Below are positions 34,847-44,571 of a stretch of 64,000 nt of DNA, one piece after another (within the stretch, counting starts at the first letter, position 1; each line of letters opens with the position of its first letter). The stretch lies in assembly GCF_001641755.2 (NCBI RefSeq), contig NZ_LRFG02000001.1, forward strand, positions 1,027,833-1,091,832. The letters are read 5' to 3'. The stretch comes from Microbulbifer flavimaris. GTDB lineage: Bacteria > Pseudomonadota > Gammaproteobacteria > Pseudomonadales > Cellvibrionaceae. Position numbers and translations under genes: made by a program. Below the pieces are notes generated by a model that saw nothing but the letters and a program-made list of their open reading frames with translations, did not search any database and was not told where the DNA came from.

Positions 34847-35692
34847 ATGTCTGCACTGGTTCTCGATGGCAAGGCCCTGGCCCAAAAGACCGAGGAAGAA
34901 CTCTCCGCTCGCGTGGTCAAGTTAAAGGAAAAAAGCGGCGGCCAGACCCCGATCCTGGCCACCATTCTCGTTGGCGATGACCCCGCCTCCGCTACCTACG
35001 TAAAAATGAAAGGCAACGCCTGCCGCCGGATCGGCATGGATTCGCTGCAGGTGGAACTGCCCTCTTCCACCACCACGGAAGAGCTGCTGAACAAGATCGA
35101 AGAGCTGAATGAAAACCCGAACGTGCACGGCATTCTGCTGCAGCACCCGGTTCCCGAGCAGATCGATGAGCGCGCCTGTTTCGACGCCATTCGTCTGGAT
35201 AAAGATGTAGACGGTGTCACCTGCCTCGGCTTCGGCCGTATGGCCATGGGAGAAGAGGCATACGGCTGTGCGACCCCCAAGGGCATCATGCGACTGCTGG
35301 AAGCTTATGAGATCGAGCTGGAAGGCAAGCACGCCGTCGTTGTCGGGCGCAGCCCGATTCTTGGCAAGCCCATGGCTGCCATGCTGCTGAACGCCAATGC
35401 CACCGTCACCATCTGCCACAGCCGCACCAGGGATCTCGCAGACCACATCCGTCGCGCGGATATCGTGGTCGGCGCCGTCGGCCGGCCGGAGTTTATCAAG
35501 GCTGAATGGATCAAGGATGGCGCGGTGGTTGTCGACGCCGGTTACCATCCCGGCGGTGTCGGCGATATCGAACTGGCCCCTCTGGTGGATCGCGTGGCTG
35601 CCTACACCCCGGTACCGGGCGGCGTGGGCCCCATGACTATCAACACCCTTATTTACCAGTCCGTCGATTCCGGCGAGCGCAAGATGGGCTGA
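34847..35692 (+). CDS. folD: Methylenetetrahydrofolate dehydrogenase / methenyltetrahydrofolate cyclohydrolase
   Basis: 281 residues, normal length. Bifunctional cytosolic enzyme of one-carbon metabolism. [22 protein letters not shown] (catalytic Tyr and Lys region), [25 protein letters not shown], the NADP-binding [19 protein letters not shown] and [20 protein letters not shown] are all conserved. It is followed after 29 bases by rsuA on the same strand, so the two may form a transcript. ATG 34847 fits the family N-terminus. No riboswitch was recognised upstream. Confidence 0.96.
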   Translation: MSALVLDGKALAQKTEEELSARVVKLKEKSGGQTPILATILVGDDPASATYVKMKGNACRRIGMDSLQVELPSSTTTEELLNKIEELNENPNVHGILLQHPVPEQIDERACFDAIRLDKDVDGVTCLGFGRMAMGEEAYGCATPKGIMRLLEAYEIELEGKHAVVVGRSPILGKPMAAMLLNANATVTICHSRTRDLADHIRRADIVVGAVGRPEFIKAEWIKDGAVVVDAGYHPGGVGDIELAPLVDRVAAYTPVPGGVGPMTINTLIYQSVDSGERKMG

Positions 35693-35721
35693 ACGGCTTG
35701 AGCAGTAAGCAGAGCAAAGCG

Positions 35722-36414
35722 ATGCGGCTGGATAAAGCCGTCAGTCAGGTCACCGATCTGTCACGGGCCGAGGTCAAGCGCGCAGCCAAAGCCGGGCTCA
35801 TCACGGTCAACGGCGAAGTGGTGAGCGACCCGGCGACAAAAGTGCACGAGACAGATGAACTCTGCCTGGACGGCGAGCCCCTGCAAGAGGCGGGCCCTCG
35901 CTATTTCATGCTGCACAAGCCGCTGGGTTACGTGAGCGCCACCAAGGACAGCGAGCACCCCACGGTGCTCGACCTGATTGACGAGCCCAACAAGCACAAG
36001 CTGCGGATCGCCGGCCGGCTGGATATCGACACCACCGGCCTGGTGCTGCTCACCGACGACGGACAGTGGTCCCACAAGATCACCTCACCCCGTCACCATT
36101 GTGAGAAAACCTATTACGCCCTTCTGGCAGAGCGGATCGACGAAGGTGCAGTGGAGAAGTTTGCCAAGGGCATCTGGCTCGAGGGTGAAAAGAAACGCAC
36201 CAAACCGGCCAAGCTGGAAATCCTCTTTGCCAATGAGGTGCAGCTGACGATTGGAGAGGGTCGCTATCACCAGGTAAAACGGATGTTCGCCGCCCTCGGT
36301 AACCGCGTTCTGGAACTACACCGCGAACGCATCGGGGATATAGTCCTCGATGAAGACCTGCCCGAGGGGGATTACCGCCCACTCTCACCCGAGGAAATCG
36401 AGTCCGTCACCTGA
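35722..36414 (+). CDS. rsuA: 16S rRNA pseudouridine(516) synthase
   Basis: 230 residues. An N-terminal S4 RNA-binding domain (MRLDKAVSQVTDLSRAEVKR, LITVNGEVVSDPATKV) is followed by the pseudouridine synthase domain with the catalytic Asp in AGRLDIDTTGLVLLTDDGQW and the closing QVKRMFAALGNRVLELHRERIG. This is the RsuA type, which modifies U516 of 16S rRNA; the related RluB/E/F proteins are less similar in the N-terminal block. The ATG at 35722 was chosen because the family starts with M-R-L-D-K; an in-frame TTG lies 24 bases upstream. It is 29 bases after folD. Confidence 0.9.
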   Translation: MRLDKAVSQVTDLSRAEVKRAAKAGLITVNGEVVSDPATKVHETDELCLDGEPLQEAGPRYFMLHKPLGYVSATKDSEHPTVLDLIDEPNKHKLRIAGRLDIDTTGLVLLTDDGQWSHKITSPRHHCEKTYYALLAERIDEGAVEKFAKGIWLEGEKKRTKPAKLEILFANEVQLTIGEGRYHQVKRMFAALGNRVLELHRERIGDIVLDEDLPEGDYRPLSPEEIESVT

Positions 36415-36455
36415 GCCCGGATCAAACACCTACAGTCGGATAGCCGGAAGTCACC

Positions 36456-37493
36456 ATGTCCACCCTGCTCCAACAGCTGCTTATGGAGAACCCGTCGGAG
36501 ACCCTGTGGATCGCCGATGAAAACAGCAAGTCTCTGCTGTTTTCCGGGTTCTCCTATAGCGGTGACCTGCTCACCAATCGCTGGGATATCGCGCGGCTCG
36601 CGGAAGGAAAGGTGCGGCACAGTTTCTTCAATGATTTTCGCCTGGACGAAACCGAGCGGCACTATCGACGCATTGTTTACCCGGTCTCAAAGGAAAAAGC
36701 AGTCGTCCATCACGTGATCAACGAATGCCACCGCGCGCTCGGGTTGGGCGGCGAGCTAGCCCTTTTGGGCGGCAAGCAAAGTGGTATCAAAACCTACGCT
36801 GCGAAGACCGCCAGCTGCTTCGGCTCTTCAAAACAACTAGAAAAACACGGCAGCGAATACCTGAGCCTCAACATTCTCCACAGTCCCCTTTCCGCAGAGA
36901 ACCGACTCGACGAAGACAATTATCCTGAACTGCGCGCTCTGGAGAAAATCGATGGGCTATGCAGTAAGCCGGGACTATTTGGCTGGAACAAGGTAGACAC
37001 CGGCAGCGCGTTACTGGCTGGCACTTTTGACGAGCACAAGCCCACGGATGGTGCCAGCGTGGTGGACCTGGGCTGCGGATACGGCTACCTGAGCACGGAG
37101 CTGGCCAAGTGTGGGGATTTTCACTTTACCGCCACGGACAACAACGCCGCGGCCTTGATTGCCTGCCGGGAAAACTTCAAGAGGCGTGACCTTCGCGGTA
37201 CCGTCGTCCCCTCCGATGCCGGTGCTGAGCTGGGTGACGGCATCGCCGACCTGGTGATCTGCAACCCTCCCTTCCACCAGGGGTTTCAGATGGAGGGCGA
37301 CCTCACCTCGCGCTTCCTCAGTAACGCCGCGCGCTTGCTTCGCCGCAGTGGCCGCGCCCTGTTTGTGGTCAACGAATTCATACCTCTCGGCAAAAAGTCG
37401 CTCCACTATTTCAGCAGCGCAAAACTGCTGCTCAGGGACAAGGGCTTTTGCGTTTACCGACTGGACGGCCCGCTGGATGGCACCGCCAAGTAG
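36456..37493 (+). CDS. rsmC: rRNA (guanine-N2)-methyltransferase, RsmC/RlmG type
   Basis: 345 residues. The N-terminal half is a degenerate methyltransferase domain typical of RsmC and RlmG. The C-terminal half carries the SAM-binding motif VVDLGCGYGYLSTELA and the N6/N2-methyltransferase signature LVICNPPFHQGFQMEGDLTS. RsmC modifies G1207 of 16S rRNA; the sequence also resembles RlmG (23S G1835), and I cannot fully separate them. It follows rsuA after 41 bases, so the two 16S rRNA modification genes may be co-expressed. The fold and motif placement are normal for the family. Confidence 0.85.
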   Translation: MSTLLQQLLMENPSETLWIADENSKSLLFSGFSYSGDLLTNRWDIARLAEGKVRHSFFNDFRLDETERHYRRIVYPVSKEKAVVHHVINECHRALGLGGELALLGGKQSGIKTYAAKTASCFGSSKQLEKHGSEYLSLNILHSPLSAENRLDEDNYPELRALEKIDGLCSKPGLFGWNKVDTGSALLAGTFDEHKPTDGASVVDLGCGYGYLSTELAKCGDFHFTATDNNAAALIACRENFKRRDLRGTVVPSDAGAELGDGIADLVICNPPFHQGFQMEGDLTSRFLSNAARLLRRSGRALFVVNEFIPLGKKSLHYFSSAKLLLRDKGFCVYRLDGPLDGTAK

Positions 37494-37501
37494 AGCCGAA
37501 C

Positions 37502-37957
37502 TCAATAATCCCGCAGGTTAAACAGATTCATCGAGAGAGTGTGCTCCTCGAGTTCCTCCAACTGCAGCAGGCGCTCGAAGGCCTCCCGGGCGGACGGTGT
37601 ATCGGCATCCAGCAGTAAATCCCGATAGTGGTCGGCCAGGTAAACCTCGATATCCATGGCAAGCTTGGCAATTTCATCCAGGTCCTGCAGGTCCACATTA
37701 CGCAAACGTTGAAGAAATTCCGGCTCACGACCTTCGGGGGCAAACTGAACCCAGGTTCTCAGTGCGCCCGGGTGCACATCGTGGAGAAGGTTATCGAGGG
37801 TATGGGCCATCGCCTCTTCGCGGCGGTGTAGCTGATCCAACAGCAGCTCGATACGCTTGTCTGACACCAGCTGCTCGTACTCCCCATACTGCTTTGCAAG
37901 CTGCGCATGGAACGCCTTGTCTTCTTGAATCACCTCGCCGACTGTTTTGTAGCGCAT
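37502..37957 (-). CDS. Hypothetical helical protein
   Basis: 151 residues, highly charged and predicted all-helical (MRYKTVGEVIQEDKAFHAQL, VSDKRIELLLDQLHRREEAM, LQLEELEEHTLSMNLFNLRDY). A four-helix ferritin- or hemerythrin-like bundle is possible from the regular Glu/His spacing (EEAMAHTLD, EELEEHTLS), but no metal-binding motif is certain. It converges with rsmC, whose stop is 8 bases away. No family name is recognised. It stands alone on its strand. Confidence 0.55.
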   Translation of the reverse strand: MRYKTVGEVIQEDKAFHAQLAKQYGEYEQLVSDKRIELLLDQLHRREEAMAHTLDNLLHDVHPGALRTWVQFAPEGREPEFLQRLRNVDLQDLDEIAKLAMDIEVYLADHYRDLLLDADTPSAREAFERLLQLEELEEHTLSMNLFNLRDY

Positions 37958-38027
37958 GCACCTACCCCGAAAAGAAATACCTCCCGTTCAGTATAGGCAC
38001 GGCGACTGATAAGCCGCCAATTAACCC

Positions 38028-38798
38028 TTAGCAACGCAAAACCCGAAGTTGACTGCTGAGTCGACAGCTCGCGTAGGACGGATTGATCTGAGGCGGCGCC
38101 GATGCTGTCAGCTGCCGCCGCACCAGGGGCCCGGCACTGGCCGCCAGCACGCAATTCTCGTAGCCAGGCAGCTCCGCAGACCAACTGCTGTCCAGCTTCT
38201 CGCGGACGGCGGGCGAACGCCAGGCGCTGGCCTGCAGTTCACGGCGGCTACCGAAGTTCGCAATCACCAGCCCGGGATCAGCACCTTCCCCGCCGCTGCC
38301 CCTGGCCAATTGCAACAGCTGCCGGCACCAGCGCTTATCCGCATCAACGGCCCGCACGGGAACGCCGCCACTGTGCCCGAACAGGTCATCGATCACGAGG
38401 TCAAAGCCGGGGCTGGAGGGATCAGCGAGGTAGTCGGCAACAAAGGACCGGGCATCGGCACAGACCAGCTCGGCATCGCGGACACCGAAATACCGGCGGG
38501 CGACCGTGAGATGGGTAGGATCCAGGTCCACGCCGATGACGCGCTCGGGATTCAAAAAACGCTGCAACAACCGGATCAGCGCACCGCCACCGACTCCCAG
38601 CAGGAGGACGGAGCGGATACGCTCCTTGGGCAGGAAAAAAGCCGGCAGGAAAAGCAGCTCCCAGAGGGAGCCTTTCAGAGGATCGCGTTCATTCCACTGG
38701 GAATGAAAGACACCGTTGCTGTACAGGCGGATGCTGGCTCCATGGCAGCGCACCTGGTAGTGGTTGCCCCCGGACCGCTTTTCCCACACCAGCGCCAT
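38028..38798 (-). CDS. Spermidine-synthase-like SAM methyltransferase
   Basis: 256 residues. A Rossmann methyltransferase core resembling spermidine synthases: SVLLLGVGGGALIRLLQRFL (SAM-binding loop), RVIGVDLDPTHLTVARRYFG (acidic end of strand 2), and LVIDDLFGHSGGVPVRAVDA in the place of the polyamine-synthase Asp loop. It lacks several polyamine-binding residues, so it may act on another substrate. Its start overlaps the stop of the fRMsr gene by one base, so the two are translationally coupled. The function cannot be fixed. Confidence 0.65.
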   Translation of the reverse strand: MALVWEKRSGGNHYQVRCHGASIRLYSNGVFHSQWNERDPLKGSLWELLFLPAFFLPKERIRSVLLLGVGGGALIRLLQRFLNPERVIGVDLDPTHLTVARRYFGVRDAELVCADARSFVADYLADPSSPGFDLVIDDLFGHSGGVPVRAVDADKRWCRQLLQLARGSGGEGADPGLVIANFGSRRELQASAWRSPAVREKLDSSWSAELPGYENCVLAASAGPLVRRQLTASAPPQINPSYASCRLSSQLRVLRC

Positions 38799-39268
38799 CA
38801 GGCACCGGACAGGTCGCTGCTATGCAGCAGCACCTCAGCGAAGCGTTTCAGCCCCGCCAGATCCTGCTCGGAGAAACGGCCCACTGACGGACTGTCGATA
38901 TCCAGTACACCCAGGCACCGATCACCATCGTAAAGGGGAATCACCACCTCGGACGCGGAGACGGCATCACAGGCGATGTGGCCCGGGAATTCGTGCACAT
39001 CCTCTACCAGCTGGGCCTCGCCTGTGGCCACCGCTGTCCCGCAGACACCGGCACCCACCGGGATACGGGTACAGGCTGGCTTGCCCTGGAACGGACCAAC
39101 CCGCAGCTCATCGCCATGGAGGAAGTAGAAGCCGGCCCAGTTGACATCGGGCAACTCCATAAAAAGCAGCGCACTGGCATTGGCAGTGTTGGCCAGCCAG
39201 TCGCGCTCGCCTGAGAGCAGGCCTTCTAGTTGGGCGTTTAGAGAGGCATAAAAGTCGGTGGAGGACAT
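38798..39268 (-). CDS. Free methionine-(R)-sulfoxide reductase (GAF domain)
   Basis: 156 residues, a single GAF domain. The enzyme reduces free methionine-R-sulfoxide. The three functional cysteines of the fRMsr family are visible: in GKPACTRIPVGAGVCGTA (two) and FPGHIACDAVSASEVVIPLY (the catalytic one). NWAGFYFLHGDELRVGPFQG and CLGVLDIDSPSVGRF are also diagnostic. It is the upstream partner of the methyltransferase gene, sharing one base of overlap. The length agrees with YebR-type enzymes. Confidence 0.9.
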   Translation of the reverse strand: MSSTDFYASLNAQLEGLLSGERDWLANTANASALLFMELPDVNWAGFYFLHGDELRVGPFQGKPACTRIPVGAGVCGTAVATGEAQLVEDVHEFPGHIACDAVSASEVVIPLYDGDRCLGVLDIDSPSVGRFSEQDLAGLKRFAEVLLHSSDLSGA

Positions 39269-39517
39269 TGCAGGGCACCCCTGAAACCGGTATCAGTGGG
39301 ATACCGGATTGAAATTCTGAATTCTCCGCGGCTCTCTAGTCGACTTAGTCGGCGTTCAGCGCTCAGCGCCCGGCTCGCTTGCCAGGATGCCGCGGAAGCG
39401 ATCAACTCAACAGAATGGGGGCACCGACCAGGGAATCAAGGGCTGAATCCGCCGGCGGGAGAACCCTCGGAGAGATCCTTAGGGGGAGAAACTTGGGCCA
39501 ACCGTTGCCAAAAGGCA

Positions 39518-39985
39518 TTACTGGTAGGGGTCGACAGCCTCTGTGTCATCGCCGGCATTACCGCTCAGGTCTGCGCGACGATACTCCTCGGCATCAACCG
39601 TGGGCCGATTCCACTCGGAGTCCTCGGCATCGGCGTCCTCACGGCGAATGGCCGGTGGCGCGCTGGTGACGTCAGATGCGATCAGCGCCCTTTCCTCCCG
39701 GCTGGGGGCCTGACGCTCCCGGGCGGTGTTGGTGACCTGCGCCTGCTGGGTTCGACGCGAGCCAGCGGCCATTTCCCTCAGCCCGGGGCGTCGCCGCTCC
39801 GCCAGCTTGTTCGCCTCCAATTCACCGCGAAGTTTGTTGACCTCGGCCTGCAGGTCGCCCAGCTGCGCCTGCAGCTCGGTGATCTGGGTCAGCACACCCT
39901 TCACCTTGCGGCTTTCCTGCTCGTACAGCATGGCAGCACCACCGAAGGCGATCACAAAAATCACGAGAATTGAGAAAACACGCAT
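39518..39985 (-). CDS. Membrane-anchored coiled-coil protein, unknown
   Basis: 155 residues. An N-terminal membrane anchor (VFSILVIFVIAFGGAAML) is followed by a coiled coil (about residues 30-62, VLTQITELQAQLGDLQAEVN) and then an acidic, apparently disordered tail. It most likely exposes the coiled coil in the periplasm or cytoplasm from the inner membrane. It lies downstream of the condensin operon in the same direction, 139 bases from the mksB stop. Function is unknown. A 250-base stretch between it and the fRMsr gene holds no gene. Confidence 0.55.
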   Translation of the reverse strand: MRVFSILVIFVIAFGGAAMLYEQESRKVKGVLTQITELQAQLGDLQAEVNKLRGELEANKLAERRRPGLREMAAGSRRTQQAQVTNTARERQAPSREERALIASDVTSAPPAIRREDADAEDSEWNRPTVDAEEYRRADLSGNAGDDTEAVDPYQ

Positions 39986-40124
39986 GGGCTCTCCAAGGTT
40001 ATCTTCACCGCCGGTATTCAGCGGGGAACACTAAGTCTGCTTGTCGCTGGCAGTAATAACCGAATATTTTCGCATAGTCCATGATCAACCGCACACTTGG
40101 CTAGCCCATGCCAGCTAAGCACGC

Positions 40125-43100
40125 CTAAGCCGGCTCCCCTTCTACCAGCTCCATAAAGTCCAGGGAAGCCTGCTGACGAATGGTGCGGCGATGATTGGCC
40201 CACAGCTCTTCGATCCGTTCCCGGTTGCAGACCTTGCGATCGACATAAACCCGGGTGTTCAGCTGGCCGACCGGCGTGGGGCTCGGGCACTTGCTGAATA
40301 CAAACTGGTTGGAGATCAGGTCCATAAACGGGCCGGACTTGCTGCTGGGCATGATGAACAGCAACTGCAGCCCCAGTGTTTCGGTCAGGTAGCGGATCAC
40401 TTCCTTGGAGCGGGTCTCATCCATTTTCGAGAAGGCCTCATCCACCAGCACCATCTGCAGGTGGCTGCTGCCCTCGTTGAAACGGAAAGCGGAGGTCACC
40501 GCCGCGGAGCGGATGATATAGGCCGGCGTCTCCAGCTGACCGCCGGAACCGGTACCGTACTGGCTGAGGGCAATGGGCTCCTTACCCTCCGGCTCCTTGT
40601 AGATCTCGTAGTTGCGGTAGTTACGGTAGTCACTGATACGATCCAGTTCCCTGCGCGCCACCTGCTCGTCTTCACTCAACAGCATACCCAGCAACCGATC
40701 GCGCACCTTCTGGTGGCGCGGATCCAGGTCCGCGTCAAACAGGCTCTGCTCCTCGCCGAGGTTCGGCAACTCGATCACCGCACGGAAGAAATCCCAGTAC
40801 TCCTTGAATTCCGGCACCCAGCGATAGGCAAAACGAAAGCGCTCCCGGTCCGCGCCAAAGCGATGGTGCTCCAGCTCCTTGTTGAGATCATCCAGCACCT
40901 GCTTGCCATCATTGATGGACTGGTAGATCGCATGGCACAGATGGGTCACAAAAGTGGTATTGAAGGATTTCTTCAGACCCAGCAGCTGCTCGTGGCGATC
41001 CACCAGCAGGTTGTTCTTCAGGCGATTGCGCAGTGCCTCTACCTGGTCGTAGAGGCCACAGACAAGTCTGAACAGCCGCTCATCGTGTCCGGCGGTCAGG
41101 TCCGGCTCAAATGCCAGCGTGTCACCGGCGGAGGTGTCGGCGTTGTACTCCATCACGCCACGATCCAGCTGGCGGCAGTATTTCTCGAGTCGACCCTGCC
41201 ACTCCTCCAGCTCTTCACCGAAATCGAAATTGTCACCAGCCCGTTCGGCCTGCTCGTCGGCCTGCTGGAGAATCTGCTCCGCGTCGTAGTCAGGCGTTAT
41301 CTGCGCGATGCGCTTTACCGCCGCCTCACAGTCCGACAGCGCTTCGTCGAGGGTATCCAGCTCAGCAGAGAGCGCCTTGAGCTGTTTGCCGGTGTTCTCC
41401 AGGTCCCGCTCCAGCTTGCCCGCATCGTGAAGCAGGCTGGACTGCTGTTTCTGCTGCGCCTGCGATTGCTCCCGGAGCTCCGCAACCTGGGCTTCCAGGT
41501 GCTGGCTGTCTGTCAGGTCCAGGTTTTCCAGCGCCTGCTCGGCGCTGCGCCATTCTCGCTGGGCCGCCAGCGCCGCATCCACTACCGGGCTCAGCGCGAG
41601 CTGCTGTAAATCTCGCATGGCGCCAGCCACGCTGCGGAACAACCGGTACTGCTCGTTGACTTGCCCTGCTTCCGCCAGCAGCTGCTCCAACGCGCGCTGC
41701 TGCGCTGCCAGCGCCCGCGCCCGGGCGCCCTGGCCGAAGACCAGCTCACCGTCATCGATATCGCATCGCCACATACTGTAGCTACCGCTGGCAACGCCCT
41801 CCGCAGTCAATCCCCGGCGGGTGCGACGCAGCTCTTCTTCGTCGGCCACCTGCAGTACAGAGCCGTAGGATGCGCGCAGGTAATACTCGGCGGTCTTGTG
41901 GTTGAACGACATCAACTCAACGATCGAGCCCTGCGGCGGCGTGGCACGCTCCGCATCCCGGCGGGCCTTGTCCCCCTGAATCACCCGGGCGCGGCTGCTG
42001 CGCCCGGACAGGTTGCGCACGATCCGGATCGCCGCGGCCTCATGTTCCGGCTGGACGATGATGGCGAAGCGTGCACCGCCCAGGTAACCCTCGACGGCCA
42101 TCTGCCAGCGCTCATCCAGCACCTCCACATAATCGCAGAGCACACGCGGCTCCGCTGCGGGGCACTGTTCCCGAATCGCCGCCACCGCCTGCTCTACCGA
42201 TTGCGGGTAACGCACCCGGTTGGCCTGCAGGTGGTGAATACGATTTTCCTGAGCGTGCAATTGCTTCTGCACCTGCTGTGCCTTCAATTCCCAGCGGGAA
42301 ACCTGCTGGGCAAGCTGCTCGCGCAGGGAGAGGTTGTCGCTATCGCCGGCCCCTCGCTCGCCAGAGATCTGGCGCAGCAACTGGCTGTGAAGACGCTCAC
42401 TTTCTACAGCCCGCTCACGCAGCGGATCCAGCGCAGACAGGTCGATCCAGTCCTTACCCAGTAACTTGTGCAGGTCTGGCAGCTCATCCTCTTTTGCCAC
42501 CTGGCGAATAGACTGAACCAGGGACTTGTCCCGCAACGCGGGAATTTCCAGTTCCGCAGCGGAGCCGCTCAAAAGCTCAAGCAGTTTTATCGCGGCATCG
42601 CGATTGCGCTGCCACTGATCCTGTGCGGAGGACAGCGGGCCACCCTGCGCCGACAGCTCCCGATGCGCGCGACTGATACGCTGCTCCAGCTCATCTTTAC
42701 TGCGCAGGGCATCAATACCCAGTCTCTGGGCCTGCAGCTCTACCAGCTGGCGGCTCAGCTCCTCGCTGCGCTCGCCGGCCAGTCGTGTTTCACGCTCGTT
42801 GCCTTCCAGCTCAGCTCGCAAGCGCTGCTGGTTTTTCTTGCCCGCGAGATAGGTTTTCTGCACGCGCAACTGCCGGTGCCGCGCCTGCAGGTATTCCTGC
42901 ACACGCAACTGCAGCCACTGTTCCCGGTACAGGGACGCGGACTGGGCGAGCTGCTCCAGGGAAGAGACACGATCGACAATCTGCCGCGCTTCCTGTTCCA
43001 TGGAGTGAATGGTTTTCATCAACTCGGAGACCGAGCGGATGGCTTCGCCCAGGTCGCGCTTTTCCAGCACCTCCTGGGCGACAAAGTCGTTGATGCTCTT

Positions 43101-43772
43101 GACCGGTTTGTAGGCCATAAAATTGGCGAAGGTGCGCGCGGCATGCATGGCCTCCCGGTCCGGCACGGCATCCCGGCGGCCTCGCAGCGCACCGTAAAGG
43201 CGGCGCAAATAGGCCTTCTTTTTGTCGTACTGCTCGACCTTCTCAAACTGCTTGCCGAGCACCGAGTAAAACTTATCCAGGGGCAGCAGGTGACGCCCAT
43301 CCTGGTACTCGCGGATAAAGTCGCTCATGGCGAGCTGCTCGCCGGGAAACAGGAAGAACTTCAGGTCGCTCTGGCGCGCCTGGGCCGGCTTGCTGCTGGT
43401 GTCCAGGTGGGCGCGAATTGCCATCACCGCCGTAAAGGGATCGCCGTCTTCACCGCTGGTCGGGTAAAAAACACCAGCGATGTAGCAGTCAGTGGGGTCC
43501 AGTCGCGCGTAGCTGCCATCGTCACAGCCCAGCACATATGAGGCCAGAGTCCGCACCTGCTTGCCGCCACGGCCGCGCTGGGTCGTTTCATCCTGGCCGG
43601 GATTGAAGGTGAACAGCGTGTCGTGGGCGGCCGTCATCAGGGTCTGGATGGCGTCCGCGGCCGTCGTCTTGCCGGAGCCATTTCCGCCGGAAAAGAGATT
43701 GATCGGGCCGAAATCGTACTCCAGCTGTGGAATGTTGCCCCAGTTAATCAGGATCAGCTTCTTAAGAAACAC
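40125..43772 (-). CDS. mksB: MksB, SMC-like ATPase of the Mks condensin
   Basis: 1215 residues. Walker A is at the N-terminus (NLFSGGNGSGKTTAADAIQT, residues 25-44). A very long coiled-coil region with a central hinge follows. The ABC-type signature GSGGQLETPAYI (about residue 1075) and Walker B LQMVLVDEAFSKMD (about 1105) complete the ATPase head. This is the MukB-related architecture of MksB/JetC. It forms a DNA-loop-extruding complex with MksE and MksF. The GTG start overlaps mksE by 11 bases. The neighbourhood has no JetD/MksG-type nuclease gene, so it fits a housekeeping condensin more than an active Wadjet defence operon. Confidence 0.88.
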   Translation of the reverse strand: MFLKKLILINWGNIPQLEYDFGPINLFSGGNGSGKTTAADAIQTLMTAAHDTLFTFNPGQDETTQRGRGGKQVRTLASYVLGCDDGSYARLDPTDCYIAGVFYPTSGEDGDPFTAVMAIRAHLDTSSKPAQARQSDLKFFLFPGEQLAMSDFIREYQDGRHLLPLDKFYSVLGKQFEKVEQYDKKKAYLRRLYGALRGRRDAVPDREAMHAARTFANFMAYKPVKSINDFVAQEVLEKRDLGEAIRSVSELMKTIHSMEQEARQIVDRVSSLEQLAQSASLYREQWLQLRVQEYLQARHRQLRVQKTYLAGKKNQQRLRAELEGNERETRLAGERSEELSRQLVELQAQRLGIDALRSKDELEQRISRAHRELSAQGGPLSSAQDQWQRNRDAAIKLLELLSGSAAELEIPALRDKSLVQSIRQVAKEDELPDLHKLLGKDWIDLSALDPLRERAVESERLHSQLLRQISGERGAGDSDNLSLREQLAQQVSRWELKAQQVQKQLHAQENRIHHLQANRVRYPQSVEQAVAAIREQCPAAEPRVLCDYVEVLDERWQMAVEGYLGGARFAIIVQPEHEAAAIRIVRNLSGRSSRARVIQGDKARRDAERATPPQGSIVELMSFNHKTAEYYLRASYGSVLQVADEEELRRTRRGLTAEGVASGSYSMWRCDIDDGELVFGQGARARALAAQQRALEQLLAEAGQVNEQYRLFRSVAGAMRDLQQLALSPVVDAALAAQREWRSAEQALENLDLTDSQHLEAQVAELREQSQAQQKQQSSLLHDAGKLERDLENTGKQLKALSAELDTLDEALSDCEAAVKRIAQITPDYDAEQILQQADEQAERAGDNFDFGEELEEWQGRLEKYCRQLDRGVMEYNADTSAGDTLAFEPDLTAGHDERLFRLVCGLYDQVEALRNRLKNNLLVDRHEQLLGLKKSFNTTFVTHLCHAIYQSINDGKQVLDDLNKELEHHRFGADRERFRFAYRWVPEFKEYWDFFRAVIELPNLGEEQSLFDADLDPRHQKVRDRLLGMLLSEDEQVARRELDRISDYRNYRNYEIYKEPEGKEPIALSQYGTGSGGQLETPAYIIRSAAVTSAFRFNEGSSHLQMVLVDEAFSKMDETRSKEVIRYLTETLGLQLLFIMPSSKSGPFMDLISNQFVFSKCPSPTPVGQLNTRVYVDRKVCNRERIEELWANHRRTIRQQASLDFMELVEGEPA

Positions 43773-44571
43773 TTTCCGCCTCCCCTTCTGTAACCGTCAG
43801 CTCATGGTCGGATGCCTCTGCTGTGCCGTCATCTGCAAACAGGCTGTGGTCGCCGCTTCCCGGTGTAATTCTTTCAATAGCTTCAGCCCGCGCCTCTGCC
43901 TCAACGGGCTCTTCTCCATTAGAGGAGCGGTTCTCCTCCGCGGGCAACTCTTCCTCAAGCAGCTGCTGCAGCACGCTCTCACTGACAAAGTGTGAAATCG
44001 TGGGTCGCACCCGTAACCAGATCTCGGCGAGGGACTCGGTCTCTTCACCGGAGAATTGTACCAGCCGCAGCTGCCGCAGCCTCTTCAGTAGATTGCGCCG
44101 CTCTGCCAGCCGGTCCGGCAGGGACATTTTCAATAAGTTGCGCAGGCCCAGCTCTAGCGCCTCGAGAGACAGCGTCACGCAACCGGCGTCGTCCACCTGC
44201 CCTTCACGCAGGGCCTTATCGTACTCCACCCGCAGCACGAGGATCGCCGCCACTTCCGCCTGGGACAGACGAGCCCGGAAGCCGCCGTGGTGGGGTTCCT
44301 CCTGATCCGGCATCGCCGGCACCTCAGCGCCGGGGGGATACAGGCGGATAAACTGAAAGCGGCTGTCGTGCTGCAGCCGCAGGCCGAGTGGAGACAACCA
44401 TTCGCGGATCAGCGCCTCGCAGCGCTGGAAACGATCGTAGAGTGTCGCCTCCACCTGGCTTTCATCCCGGCAGATCACGCCGTAATCCATCAGGCGCACC
44501 AGCAGTTCGGAGAATTCCCCGCGGGTCACCTGACACTGTGTCAGAGCTTCTTCCAAGGCCTGTTCAATCAC
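43762..44571 (-). CDS. mksE: MksE, kite subunit of the Mks condensin
   Basis: 269 residues. Two predicted winged-helix domains (FRARLSQAEVAAILVLRVEYDKAL and SLPDRLAERRNLLKRLRQLRLVQ) and a C-terminal acidic tail (about residues 215-265) resemble MksE/JetB, which binds the MksF kleisin. The gene overlaps mksF by 8 bases and mksB by 11, so all three are translated from one message. GTG start. The C-terminal acidic and low-complexity tail is not normally conserved and may be a species-specific addition. Confidence 0.8.
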   Translation of the reverse strand: MIEQALEEALTQCQVTRGEFSELLVRLMDYGVICRDESQVEATLYDRFQRCEALIREWLSPLGLRLQHDSRFQFIRLYPPGAEVPAMPDQEEPHHGGFRARLSQAEVAAILVLRVEYDKALREGQVDDAGCVTLSLEALELGLRNLLKMSLPDRLAERRNLLKRLRQLRLVQFSGEETESLAEIWLRVRPTISHFVSESVLQQLLEEELPAEENRSSNGEEPVEAEARAEAIERITPGSGDHSLFADDGTAEASDHELTVTEGEAESVS